DNA of 64,000 nucleotides from Bradyrhizobium sp. OK095 (GTDB taxonomy: Bacteria; Pseudomonadota; Alphaproteobacteria; Rhizobiales; Xanthobacteraceae). This document shows positions 56,400-64,000 of the stretch, piece by piece (positions within the stretch are counted from its first letter, which is position 1; every line of letters begins with the position of its first letter). The notes beneath the pieces are model-generated. The model saw nothing but the letters and a program-made list of their open reading frames with translations. It had not been told where the DNA came from and ran no database searches. A program made the position numbers and the translations under genes. The stretch covers positions 124,001 through 188,000 of the forward strand of contig NZ_FOBX01000005.1 in the NCBI RefSeq assembly GCF_900109945.1, given 5' to 3'.

Positions 56400-57704
56400 A
56401 TGACAGACCTCTCCCCCCGCGAAATCGTTTCCGAACTTGACCGTTACATCGTCGGCCAGGCCGACGCCAAGCGCGCCGTCTCGATCGCGCTGCGCAACCG
56501 CTGGCGGCGGCAGCAGCTCGAAGGCTCCTTGCGTGAGGAGGTGCTGCCGAAGAACATCCTGATGATCGGCCCCACCGGTGTCGGCAAAACGGAAATCGCG
56601 CGGCGATTGGCAAAGCTCGCGAACGCGCCGTTCCTGAAGGTGGAAGCCACAAAGTTCACCGAGGTCGGCTATGTCGGCCGCGACGTCGAGCAGATCGTGC
56701 GCGATCTCGTCGAGGTCGCGATCGCCCAAATCCGCGAGAAGAAGCGCAAGGACGTGCAGGCACGCGCGCAGCTCGCCGCCGAGGAGCGCGTGCTCGATGC
56801 TCTCGTCGGCGCCAATGCCAGCGCGGCGACGCGGGACTCGTTCCGCAAGAAGCTCCGCGCCGGCGAGCTCAACGGCAAGGAAATCGAGATCGAGACGCAA
56901 GGCGGCGGCAGCGGCATGCCGATGTTCGAAATCCCGGGCATGCCGGGCGCGCAGATGGGCGCGATCTCGATCGGCGACATTTTTGGCAAGCTCGGCGGCC
57001 GCAGCAAGACGCGGCGGCTGACGGTCGAGAGCTCGCACGAGATCCTCGTCAACGAAGAGTCCGACAAGCTGCTGGACACCGAGCAGCTCACGCTGGAGGC
57101 GATCAGCGCGGTCGAGAACAATGGCATCGTGTTCCTCGACGAGATCGACAAGATCTGTGCCCGCGACGGCCGGGTCGGCGGCGATGTTTCGCGCGAGGGC
57201 GTGCAGCGCGATCTGCTGCCGCTGATCGAGGGCACCACGGTCTCGACCAAGCACGGCGCGGTGAAGACCGACCACATCCTGTTCATTGCCTCGGGCGCGT
57301 TCCACGTCGCCAAGCCGTCCGATTTGTTGCCGGAATTGCAGGGCCGCCTGCCGATCCGCGTCGAATTGCAGGCGCTGACCCGCGACGACCTGCGGCGCAT
57401 CCTGACCGAGCCCGAGGCCTCGCTGATCAAGCAATATGTCGCCCTGATGCAGACCGAGGGCGTCACGCTCGACATCACCGACGACGCCGTGGACGCGCTG
57501 GCCGACGTCGCGGTGGCCGTCAATTCCACCGTCGAGAACATCGGCGCGCGGCGGCTCCAGACCGTGATGGAGCGGGTGCTGGACGAGATCTCCTTCACCG
57601 CCCCCGACCGCAGCGGCGAGACCGTCAAGGTCGATGCCGATTTCGTGCAGAAGCACGTCGGCGACCTCGCCAAGAACGCGGATCTGAGCCGGTTTATTTT
57701 GTAA
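56400..57704 (+). CDS. hslU: HslU ATPase subunit of the HslUV protease
   Basis: 434 aa Clp/Hsp100 family. Walker A is [17 protein letters not shown] (about residue 58), with [18 protein letters not shown] pore and ADP contacts, and Walker [12 protein letters not shown] (about 242). The I domain lies between. It unfolds substrates and feeds them to HslV. The C-terminus ends ADLSRFIL, as expected for the HslV-activating tail. Confidence 0.97.
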   Translation: MTDLSPREIVSELDRYIVGQADAKRAVSIALRNRWRRQQLEGSLREEVLPKNILMIGPTGVGKTEIARRLAKLANAPFLKVEATKFTEVGYVGRDVEQIVRDLVEVAIAQIREKKRKDVQARAQLAAEERVLDALVGANASAATRDSFRKKLRAGELNGKEIEIETQGGGSGMPMFEIPGMPGAQMGAISIGDIFGKLGGRSKTRRLTVESSHEILVNEESDKLLDTEQLTLEAISAVENNGIVFLDEIDKICARDGRVGGDVSREGVQRDLLPLIEGTTVSTKHGAVKTDHILFIASGAFHVAKPSDLLPELQGRLPIRVELQALTRDDLRRILTEPEASLIKQYVALMQTEGVTLDITDDAVDALADVAVAVNSTVENIGARRLQTVMERVLDEISFTAPDRSGETVKVDADFVQKHVGDLAKNADLSRFIL

Positions 57705-57732
57705 TTTTGGGCGGTCGCGCTATTGATGCCGC

Positions 57733-58857
57733 GTGACCGCACGCATCCTGCAAAACCCCTGGCGCCTGCTGCTCGCGATCAACGCGGCCGTAATCGTCGG
57801 CGTATTCGTCCACAAGATCCAGCTGCCGCCTTACGTCCCCTACATCCACCTCCTCGTCGACTACCATTTTGGCTTCATCAAGCGCGCGCTGGTTGGCGCC
57901 ATCGTCGCGCTGTTCACGGACAAGGTGCCGGTCTGGCTGGTGTTCGCGCTCGGCGGCGTGACATGGCTGGTGACGCTCGCCCTGTACGCAAAACTGTTTC
58001 AGAAGATTTTCGGCTTCACCGCGAAAACGCTGCCGCTGTTCGTCTTCATCGCGGGCTCGCCGTTCTTCCTGAAGAATTTCATGCACACGCTCGGCCATTT
58101 CGACATCTATGGCTGCGCACTGGCGCTCGTCCTGCTGCTGATGCCGGCGGGCTCATTGCTGTTCGTGGCCTTGGCCGCGCTGTTCTCGATCATTCTCGTG
58201 CTGATCCATCACATCCATCTGCTGATGTATGTGCCTGCGATCATCACCATCGTCGTGATCAGGCACTATCTCGCCTACGGCTGCAATCGCAGCAACGTGG
58301 CGTTCGGCATCGTCGCCTTCGCCCTCGTCTCCGCACTGTTCTTCGCGGCGCAATTCCTGGGAACGATGCCGATTCCGGAGGCAGACTTCGTCGAATACCT
58401 GAAGAGCCGGATGGCCGATCCGTCACGGACCGATCTGCTGCAATTCGCCTACATCTGGTACCAACCGCTGGCCAGGGAGATTTCGGACACTTGGGGACGC
58501 TTGCCGCACAACATCCTTGGCGTGCCCGTGTTCGCACTGCTGATCTGGCTGCACATGCCGCTGTGGCGCTATTTTGCGAACCTGATCGGCGCGCTCGCGA
58601 GCGAGGCGCACCGCCGCCTCGTCATCGCGGCGCTGATCGGCGTCAGCCTCGCCTATCTCGTGATGTTCGCGATGGTGTTCGACTATTCGCGCTGGATCTC
58701 GAATTGGGCGGTCTGCATGTTCCTGATCCTGCACGCGGTGAAGATGCTGCCGGCCGCGCGTGAGGTCCCGCCGATTCCGGCGGAGGATCGCAACACGAAT
58801 CTCTTCGGCCTTTTCGTGACGCTCATCCCGCGCGTCGGAATCGTGCGGCCGTTCTAG
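57733..58857 (+). CDS. Polytopic membrane protein of unknown function
   Basis: 374 aa with about eight to ten hydrophobic segments (for example LLLAINAAVIVGVFV, VWLVFALGGVTWLVTLAL, SIILVLIHHIHLLMYVPAII). HFGFIKRALVGAI and FNKFDYSRW-like positions (VFDYSRWISNWAVC) are reminiscent of bacterial EpsG/polymerase or glycan-related membrane proteins, but I cannot assign a family. It starts with a GTG at 57733, 28 bp after hslU, and is convergent with smr. Confidence 0.72.
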   Translation: MTARILQNPWRLLLAINAAVIVGVFVHKIQLPPYVPYIHLLVDYHFGFIKRALVGAIVALFTDKVPVWLVFALGGVTWLVTLALYAKLFQKIFGFTAKTLPLFVFIAGSPFFLKNFMHTLGHFDIYGCALALVLLLMPAGSLLFVALAALFSIILVLIHHIHLLMYVPAIITIVVIRHYLAYGCNRSNVAFGIVAFALVSALFFAAQFLGTMPIPEADFVEYLKSRMADPSRTDLLQFAYIWYQPLAREISDTWGRLPHNILGVPVFALLIWLHMPLWRYFANLIGALASEAHRRLVIAALIGVSLAYLVMFAMVFDYSRWISNWAVCMFLILHAVKMLPAAREVPPIPAEDRNTNLFGLFVTLIPRVGIVRPF

Positions 58858-59444
58858 AATCGCGCCCGCCTGATCCGCACATAAAGCGCGCCCTCGCCGC
58901 CGTGACCGATCCCAGCCTCCTCGAACCCGACCACAAAAGCACGGAATTCCGGCAGGCTCAGCCATTCCGGCACTTGCCGACGCAGCACGCCGCTTTCGCC
59001 GCCGCTGCGGCCCTTGCCGGTGATAACAAGCACGAAGGTGAGGCCGTCATGATGGGCGCGGTGCAGGAAACCGGTCAGCGCGCGATGGGCGCGTAGCTGG
59101 GTCATGCCGTGCAGGTCGAGCCGTGCCTCGATCTCGCTGCGGCCACGCGACAGTTTTGTGCGCTCGCGCTTGCCGAGCGGGGCCAGCGGCGGCATTGCTG
59201 GTTTTGTCACGCGCAGCGGCGGCGCAGCAGCGGTCGGACGCGGTGATGGCGCAGGTCTCGTCGCCGGCGCTGCGGGTGAGGGCTCAGCGCGCGGCGGTGC
59301 ATGCGCCTTCGCCACGCGATGCTTTCTCAGCGGCTTGACCTGCTTTGCGACCGTGTCCCACAGCTCGCGCTCCTCCTCGCTCAGCGCGCGGCGGCGCGGC
59401 GAGGGGCGAGGCTCCAGCACGGGCGGACGGGACGATCGCTTCAT
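58854..59444 (-). CDS. Smr/MutS2-type domain protein
   Basis: 196 aa. A basic, Pro/Ala-rich N-terminus (about 1-95) precedes a Smr domain with LDLHGMTQLRAHRAL, VLVITGKGRSGGESGVLRRQVPEWL and the final Gly-rich strand GGEGALYVRIRR. Smr domains have DNA/RNA nicking activity. The gene ends 4 bp over the neighbouring hypothetical membrane protein's stop and its start overlaps the mltA stop by 4 bp, so it is probably cotranscribed with mltA and timA. Confidence 0.9.
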   Translation of the reverse strand: MKRSSRPPVLEPRPSPRRRALSEEERELWDTVAKQVKPLRKHRVAKAHAPPRAEPSPAAPATRPAPSPRPTAAAPPLRVTKPAMPPLAPLGKRERTKLSRGRSEIEARLDLHGMTQLRAHRALTGFLHRAHHDGLTFVLVITGKGRSGGESGVLRRQVPEWLSLPEFRAFVVGFEEAGIGHGGEGALYVRIRRARF

Positions 59445-60970
59445 TGTTGCCGATGGGGACGATTCTTCGCGGGCCGCCGCGGCTCGGGAGCAGGCTCTAT
59501 CACGGGTCGCGGCACCGGCAACGGGACTGGACCAGCGACAGCGACCGTCTCACTCTTGCCTTGCGCCACGGCCGCGGCCGGAGCCGCCGGCTTGGCCTGA
59601 TCGGTTTGCGGAAACAGCCTTGCGATCTTCTCCGAGGGCCGCGGGTCCGGCACCGGCAGCTTCGCGGCACGCACGCTGGGATCGAGGCCCTTCGGCACCA
59701 ACATGACAAAGTGCATGGGATGGCGCAGCCGGCCCGAGACCCGGCCGGCATCCGCGCCGGCACCGAAATAGAGATCCGCGCGGGCAGGTCCAATGATGGC
59801 TGAACCCGTGTCCTGCGCGATCATCAGCCGATGGAACGGCGTCTTGGCGCGATCGGACTCGATCGGCAGCTCGCCCTCGATGAAGAACGGCGTGCCATAG
59901 ACATGCAGCGATTTATCGACCGCGATGGAGCGGCCGGCCGTGAGCGGAATCCCTTGCGCACCTACCGCCTCGTCCTTGTCGGAGAGGTTGACCTCACGGA
60001 AGAAGATGTAGGAGCGGTTCTGGCGGCGCAGCTCCTTGGCACCGTCAGGGGTCTGCGCCATCCACTCCCTGATCTTCTGCATCGACATCTCTTCCTTCGG
60101 AATGATGCCGCGTTCGATCAGGATGCGCCCGACGGCCGTATAGGGAAAGCCGTTATAGGAATCGTAGTTGAGCCGGAGTGTCGCGCCATCATCGAACTTA
60201 ATCCGCGCCGAGCCCTGGATCTGGGCAAACAGCAAATCGGTCGGGTCCTTCAGCCAGGCGATCTCGAGCCCGCGTCCGGCGATCTTGCCATCCTCGATCT
60301 CGCCGCGATCGTAATAGGGCACCAGCTTGCGGCGGCCGATCTTGCGGTAAACAGGTCCCTTGTTGGGCAGGCTGACCGAATCCTGCTTGTAGCCGCGCAC
60401 GAACAGGTTCGATGGGCGGCGATAGACCGGAACGTTGTAGATTTCGGTCTGCGTCCGCGAGCCCTCCAGCACCGGCTCGTAATAGCCGGTGACGAAACCA
60501 TCGGGCTCGCCGAGGCGTGAGATGCGCAGCGGCGAAAAGTTCTCCTCGAAGAAAGTTTTTGCTTTCGCATCGTCAGCGAGCTCGAGCGTCTTGGCCGCCC
60601 GGCAGGGTTCGCTCAGTGAGCCGGCCAGCGCCTTCGGCTCGGCTGCGCCGGTCTGCGCATTGATCGTTCGGCAACTTGCGCGAAACGTCTTGTACGCGGC
60701 GAGATGGTCATCATCGCTCCAGCCCTTCACATCTGCCCAAGCCAGCGGAAGATATTGCGCACCGGGAATTTCGAACGGCAGGGGGAGCGGAGGATAGGGC
60801 AACGCCCGCGCAGGTATCGCAGGCAATTCCGGGAGATGATGGTGATGGCTGCGATAGTGGCGCCGCGCAGCCTCGGCGCCGAGTGAAAACGACGACAGCA
60901 CCACGACACCAGCGCAAAGCGCCGTCGCGCTGTTCTTCAGGAACGCCTTAATTCGCGCTTCCGGTGCCAA
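59441..60970 (-). CDS. mltA: Membrane-bound lytic murein transglycosylase A
   Basis: 509 aa. A signal sequence (ALCAGVVVLSSFSLGAEAA) is followed by the MltA barrel (FVTGYYEPVLEGSRT) and the 3D domain IAQDTGSAIIGPARADLYFGAG with the catalytic Asp. A Pro-rich C-terminal tail of about 70 residues is unusual. It cleaves glycan strands of peptidoglycan. No ATG lies near the signal peptide; the TTG at 60970 gives MAPEARIKAFLKNSA and overlaps timA by 23 bp with GGAAG four bases upstream. The only upstream ATG (61081) would overlap timA by 134 bp. Confidence 0.85.
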   Translation of the reverse strand: MAPEARIKAFLKNSATALCAGVVVLSSFSLGAEAARRHYRSHHHHLPELPAIPARALPYPPLPLPFEIPGAQYLPLAWADVKGWSDDDHLAAYKTFRASCRTINAQTGAAEPKALAGSLSEPCRAAKTLELADDAKAKTFFEENFSPLRISRLGEPDGFVTGYYEPVLEGSRTQTEIYNVPVYRRPSNLFVRGYKQDSVSLPNKGPVYRKIGRRKLVPYYDRGEIEDGKIAGRGLEIAWLKDPTDLLFAQIQGSARIKFDDGATLRLNYDSYNGFPYTAVGRILIERGIIPKEEMSMQKIREWMAQTPDGAKELRRQNRSYIFFREVNLSDKDEAVGAQGIPLTAGRSIAVDKSLHVYGTPFFIEGELPIESDRAKTPFHRLMIAQDTGSAIIGPARADLYFGAGADAGRVSGRLRHPMHFVMLVPKGLDPSVRAAKLPVPDPRPSEKIARLFPQTDQAKPAAPAAAVAQGKSETVAVAGPVPLPVPRPVIEPAPEPRRPAKNRPHRQQ

Positions 60971-61655
60971 CCAGCTTCCAGTTCGGATCGCGAGAGGTGA
61001 CGTCGCGGGCGAAAGTCCAGATGTCGGTGATGTCGGCAACCGTGTCGGCGCTGCCGTCGACGATGTTGCCAGCCTTGTCACGGGTGGCCGAAATCATCTG
61101 CGAGACGAAGCGGATGGTGAGCTGGGCGGTACGGTCGCGCAGCTCGGCGCCGGCGAGCTCGGCCTTGTCGATCGAGACGAAGCGCGTCTCGGTCTTCTGC
61201 TCGTTCTTTTCGCGGTCCTTGATGACGGAATCGAAGCTGTCATAGACCTCCGACGACAGCAACTCGCGCAGCGCGCGGCGGTCGCCATTGGCAAAGGCCA
61301 GCACGATCATCTCATAGGCGCCGCGGGCGCCGGAGATGAAATGGCGGGGGTCGAAGGTGGAATCCTTGTCGACGATGGCGTCGAGACCCTGGGCGAGCGC
61401 GGTGCCCGGTTCAGTCAGGCCCTTCCAGCGGTCGGCGGGCGGGGTTGGCTCGGCCGTCGGCGCCAGCGGCGCCTGGTCAATCACCTTGCCCGGCATGGTC
61501 ACGACGTTCTTGTCCTGGGCACCCCCCAGCGCGTTGCGGGCGGCAGTATGATCGAACGGCGGCCGCTCGTTGCCCGTACGCTGCCCCAGCACGCTGCGCA
61601 GCCTCAGAAAGATGAAGACCGCCAGCGCCAGGAAGATGATGGTGTAGATATCCAC
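60948..61655 (-). CDS. Tim44-like domain protein (TimA)
   Basis: 235 aa. One N-terminal membrane anchor (IYTIIFLALAVFIFLRLRSVLG) is followed by a low-complexity linker and a Tim44-like domain from about residue 90 (HFISGARGAYEMIVLAFANGDRRALRELLSSEVY and VSIDKAELAGAELRDRTAQLTIRFVSQ). Bacterial relatives are inner-membrane proteins; a role in membrane-protein folding is proposed from the mitochondrial homologue. It is the first gene of timA-mltA-smr. Confidence 0.88.
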   Translation of the reverse strand: MDIYTIIFLALAVFIFLRLRSVLGQRTGNERPPFDHTAARNALGGAQDKNVVTMPGKVIDQAPLAPTAEPTPPADRWKGLTEPGTALAQGLDAIVDKDSTFDPRHFISGARGAYEMIVLAFANGDRRALRELLSSEVYDSFDSVIKDREKNEQKTETRFVSIDKAELAGAELRDRTAQLTIRFVSQMISATRDKAGNIVDGSADTVADITDIWTFARDVTSRDPNWKLVGTGSAN

Positions 61656-62072
61656 GTCGTATTCGCTTTCTGGTCTACTCGAGAAGGGGCCGACTAGAAG
61701 GGGTCGTCGCCGGGAAAATCAATCCGGCCAGTAGACCGTTCCATACGGGAACGGCAAGTCTACATCACCATTTTAGGTCCGCGCGTCAGGTCCGTGGGAT
61801 GTAGGCACGAAATCCTGCCCGGCCAATGGCGCCTTTTGGCACAGCGCCGATTGTAGCGCGTTTTATGCTTAAGGGGAAACCCGATCCAGCCCGGAAATCG
61901 CGCATCTTCAAGCATTTAAGGCGCAATTTCGCCGGAAGGCCGGCCTGAACGTCACAGTTGTGGGCACGGTTGGTATCCCCCGTCCGGGACCGTTCGTCCT
62001 TGTGGAACGAGGCAGCCCTATGTTAGCCAACCGCCGCGAAATTCAGCCCCAATCGGGTAAGGAGACACTTCG
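61656..62072. other. 417-bp divergent region between timA and secB
   Basis: No ORF, repeat family member or promoter that I can support. An AAGGAGA ribosome binding site at 62059-62065 serves secB. Short inverted words such as GCCGGAAGGCCGGC near 61930 are present. I looked for fxsA, often next to secB in related bacteria, and did not see it. Confidence 0.55.
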
Positions 62073-62558
62073 ATGACCAACGGTAACGGCACCCCTCCCG
62101 AGGCGGCCCAGGCTCCCCAGCTCAACGTGCTGGCGCAGTACACCAAGGACCTCTCGTTCGAAAATCCGAACGCGCCGACCTCGCTCCAGCAGCAGGGCCA
62201 GCCGCCCCAGATCAATATCCAGATCAATGTCAGCGCCAACAACCTCAGCGATACCGAGTTCGAGGTGACGCTGTCGGTCGAGGGTAAGGCCGAGACCGCG
62301 GGCAAGATCATGTTCTCGTTCGAGCTCGCCTATGCCGGCGTGTTCCGAATCGCCAACGTGCCGAAGGAGAATATGCACCCGCTGGTCATGATCGAATGCC
62401 CGCGTCTGCTGTTCCCGTTCGCCCGTGAGATCATCGCGACCGCTGTCCGCGACGGCGGGTTCCCGCCCCTGATGCTGGATCCGGTCGACTTCGTCGGTCT
62501 CTATCGTCAGAACATGGAGCGGCAAATGGCCGCCGGTACCCCCGCGGGCCAGGCTTAA
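62073..62558 (+). CDS. secB: Protein-export chaperone SecB
   Basis: 161 aa. [14 protein letters not shown], the beta-strand run [25 protein letters not shown] and [33 protein letters not shown] are SecB signatures. It keeps preproteins unfolded and hands them to SecA. It is monocistronic, convergent with dnaQ with 8 bp between the two genes. Confidence 0.97.
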   Translation: MTNGNGTPPEAAQAPQLNVLAQYTKDLSFENPNAPTSLQQQGQPPQINIQINVSANNLSDTEFEVTLSVEGKAETAGKIMFSFELAYAGVFRIANVPKENMHPLVMIECPRLLFPFAREIIATAVRDGGFPPLMLDPVDFVGLYRQNMERQMAAGTPAGQA

Positions 62559-62566
62559 CCTGCAGG

Positions 62567-63283
62567 CTAACCAGCCGGAGAAGCGGCTGGAGCGGGCAGG
62601 AACTCGCTCCAGATCGCCTTGTCGCCGAGCGTTGCGATGAAAGCCCGGTGGGCCTCGCGCTCGGCATCGGAAACCCGCGGCGCGAGCGGCACTGTCCGCT
62701 GCCGCCGCGGCGTATCGCCTGCGGTATTAACGCGAATGCCCTCGCCTTCCGACGCCAGCAGGAGTTGCGACTGCCGCGCCCCCACCAGATCGACATAGAC
62801 CTCGGCCAGCAATTCGGCGTCCAGCAGCGCGCCGTGCTTGGTGCGGCGTGAATTGTCGATCGAATAGCGCGAACAGAGATCGTCGAGCCGGTTCGACACG
62901 CCGGGATGCTTGCGCCGCGCCAGCAGCAGCGTGTCGACCAGCCGCTCACGCGGGATCGCCACACGCTTGATCTTGTCGAGCTCGGCATTGATGAAGCCGA
63001 TGTCGAACGAGGCGTTGTGGATCACCAGCGGCGCATCGCCGATGAATTCCAGAAACGCATCGACGACCTCGTGGAACAACGGCTTGGTCGACAGGAATTC
63101 AGCCGACAGCCCATGCACCGCGAACGCTTCCGCCGGCATGTCCCTCTCGGGATTGATATAGACGTGATACGTCTGTCCCGTCGGCATGCGGTTGAGAATC
63201 TCGACGCAGCCGATTTCGACCAGACGATCGCCGCGGAGCGGATCGAGGCCGGTGGTTTCGGTATCGAGAACGATTTCACGCAT
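62567..63283 (-). CDS. dnaQ: DNA polymerase III epsilon subunit (proofreading exonuclease)
   Basis: 238 aa. The DEDDh exonuclease motifs are present: VLDTETTGLDPLRGDRLVEIG (Exo I), VIHNASFDIGFINAEL (Exo II) and HGALLDAELLAEVYVDLVG (Exo III, with the catalytic His and Asp). The C-terminal part provides the polymerase contact. It removes mismatched bases during replication. It lies 30 bp after coaE. Confidence 0.95.
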   Translation of the reverse strand: MREIVLDTETTGLDPLRGDRLVEIGCVEILNRMPTGQTYHVYINPERDMPAEAFAVHGLSAEFLSTKPLFHEVVDAFLEFIGDAPLVIHNASFDIGFINAELDKIKRVAIPRERLVDTLLLARRKHPGVSNRLDDLCSRYSIDNSRRTKHGALLDAELLAEVYVDLVGARQSQLLLASEGEGIRVNTAGDTPRRQRTVPLAPRVSDAEREAHRAFIATLGDKAIWSEFLPAPAASPAG

Positions 63284-63313
63284 AATTTTAAGACGCCGTT
63301 TTAAGGCGGCGAA

Positions 63314-63913
63314 TCAGGTTCGCCGCTGCGGCATCTTAACGACCTCGGCCAGGATGTGCGTGATTTGGGCGCGCACGGGTTCAAGTCCGTGTGACGTATC
63401 CACTACGAAATCGGCCCGCTTGCGCTTCTCGGCATCCGGCGTCTGCTTGGCGATGATGGCATCGAGTTTTGCTTCATCCATCGTGCCGCGCGCCAGCACC
63501 CGCTCGCGCTGAACCTTTGGCGAGGTCGAGACAACGACCACGGCATCGACCCGTTTCTCGCCGCCGGTTTCAAACAGCAGCGGAATATCCAGAACCACGA
63601 CCGGCGCCTTGGCCGCTTCCGCGTCGGCGAAGAATTTTTGCCGGGAGGCACCGAGCATTGGATGGACGATCTGCTCGAGCTGCTTGATCCCGGCGGGATC
63701 GTGCACGACACGCGCCGAGAGCTTTGGCCGGTCAACCTTGCCGTTGACGGTGGTGCCTGGGAAAGCGGCCTCGATCGCAGGCGCGGCCTCGCCCTCGTAG
63801 AGCTGGTGGACGGCAGCATCGGCGTCGTAGACGGGCACGCCGGCTTCCGCGAACAATTTTGCGGTGGTGGATTTGCCCATCCCGATCGAGCCGGTCAGTC
63901 CCAGGATCCGCAT
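63314..63913 (-). CDS. coaE: Dephospho-CoA kinase
   Basis: 199 aa. The P-loop [22 protein letters not shown] starts at residue 4; [12 protein letters not shown] and [24 protein letters not shown] are CoaE motifs. It phosphorylates dephospho-CoA, the last step of CoA synthesis. ATG 63913 gives the conserved start; a GTG at 63940 adds nine residues and overlaps the upstream gene's stop. Confidence 0.96.
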   Translation of the reverse strand: MRILGLTGSIGMGKSTTAKLFAEAGVPVYDADAAVHQLYEGEAAPAIEAAFPGTTVNGKVDRPKLSARVVHDPAGIKQLEQIVHPMLGASRQKFFADAEAAKAPVVVLDIPLLFETGGEKRVDAVVVVSTSPKVQRERVLARGTMDEAKLDAIIAKQTPDAEKRKRADFVVDTSHGLEPVRAQITHILAEVVKMPQRRT

Positions 63914-63936
63914 CAGCGCCCAGCCATTTTTATCGT

Positions 63937-64000
63937 TCACACCGCAATTAGCTGCTCGCTGCGCAGGAACGCAAGCAGCGGCAGCAGCGGCAGGCCGAGA
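63937..64000 (-). CDS. Probable Maf-like nucleotide pyrophosphatase, C-terminal 20 residues only
   Basis: The visible end reads [20 protein letters not shown]. The G-L-P-L-x-x-L-L word is the usual C-terminal strand of Maf nucleoside triphosphate pyrophosphatases. The stop lies 23 bp before the coaE ATG. aroE is the other gene often found before coaE, but its C-terminus does not look like this. The rest lies beyond the window. Confidence 0.45.
   Translation of the reverse strand, partial: LGLPLLPLLAFLRSEQLIAV

Noticed and set aside
61656..62072. fxsA gene upstream of secB
   Set aside because: The gap has no frame long enough or hydrophobic enough on either strand.

Overview
The window is a gene-dense, high-GC chromosomal segment of an alphaproteobacterium, almost certainly a Bradyrhizobium or a very close relative (Nitrobacteraceae). 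I base this on the codon bias (strong G/C third positions), the gene orders dnaK-dnaJ-pmtA, hrcA-grpE/rph-rdgB-hemW, lpoA/rsmI-yraN-gshB, hisB-x-hisH-hisA-hisF-hisE-coaA, hslV-x-hslU and secB/dnaQ-coaE, and several families of intergenic palindromic repeats of the kind scattered through Bradyrhizobium genomes. I saw no rRNA, tRNA, CRISPR array, transposase, integrase or phage gene. It reads as core chromosome with a few accessory inserts.

Layout. 1-2.7 kb: end of a TauE/SafE-type permease, a Tat-exported flavin amine oxidase and a permuted NlpC/P60-like hydrolase. 2.9-6.2 kb: a metal block of csoR divergent from a copper P1B-ATPase, followed by nikR. 6.3-9.5 kb: an HMG-CoA-lyase family enzyme and a class III CoA-transferase, divergent from a LysR regulator. 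9.8-18 kb: an MFS transporter, a kumamolisin-like S53 peptidase divergent from an orphan nucleoside-phosphorylase-fold protein, a CysZ/EI24-type membrane protein and an EmrAB-like efflux pair. 18-20.3 kb: endonuclease III, a DUF2244 protein and an HTH/alkylguanine methyltransferase fusion.

20.3-34.4 kb is housekeeping and heat shock: gpmA, dapB, DUF1330, pyrF, an FMN reductase, pmtA, dnaJ and dnaK run on the minus strand, with a close match to an alphaproteobacterial RpoH promoter ahead of dnaK. Then come a secreted unknown, an exported nicotinamidase, hrcA-grpE, and rph-rdgB-hemW on the plus strand. 34.5-46.1 kb holds the lpoA/rsmI-yraN-gshB cluster and comM, and between gshB and comM sits a partial Tad/Cpa pilus module (cpaB, cpaC, cpaD, cpaE, a TadD-like TPR lipoprotein and a PilZ protein) without pilin, prepilin peptidase, motor ATPase or platform genes.

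46.2-50.1 kb: a small secreted unknown, an orphan hybrid histidine kinase, an exported histidine phosphatase and a zinc-ribbon protein. 50.2-64 kb: coaA and the his cluster on the minus strand, hslV-DUF2585-hslU and a membrane protein on the plus strand, then smr-mltA-timA, secB, and dnaQ-coaE followed by the tail of a probable maf gene.

I did not find a clear new multi-gene system. The points most worth a second look are: the csoR promoter/operator, which predicts a leaderless csoR mRNA; the bidirectional 22-bp gap between nth and the DUF2244 gene; the S53 peptidase/phosphorylase pair with a perfect 9-bp inverted repeat between them; the LysR-linked CoA-transferase/HMG-CoA lyase pair, which could form a route for 3-hydroxy-3-methylglutarate; nikR placed behind a copper ATPase; and the motor-less Tad module.
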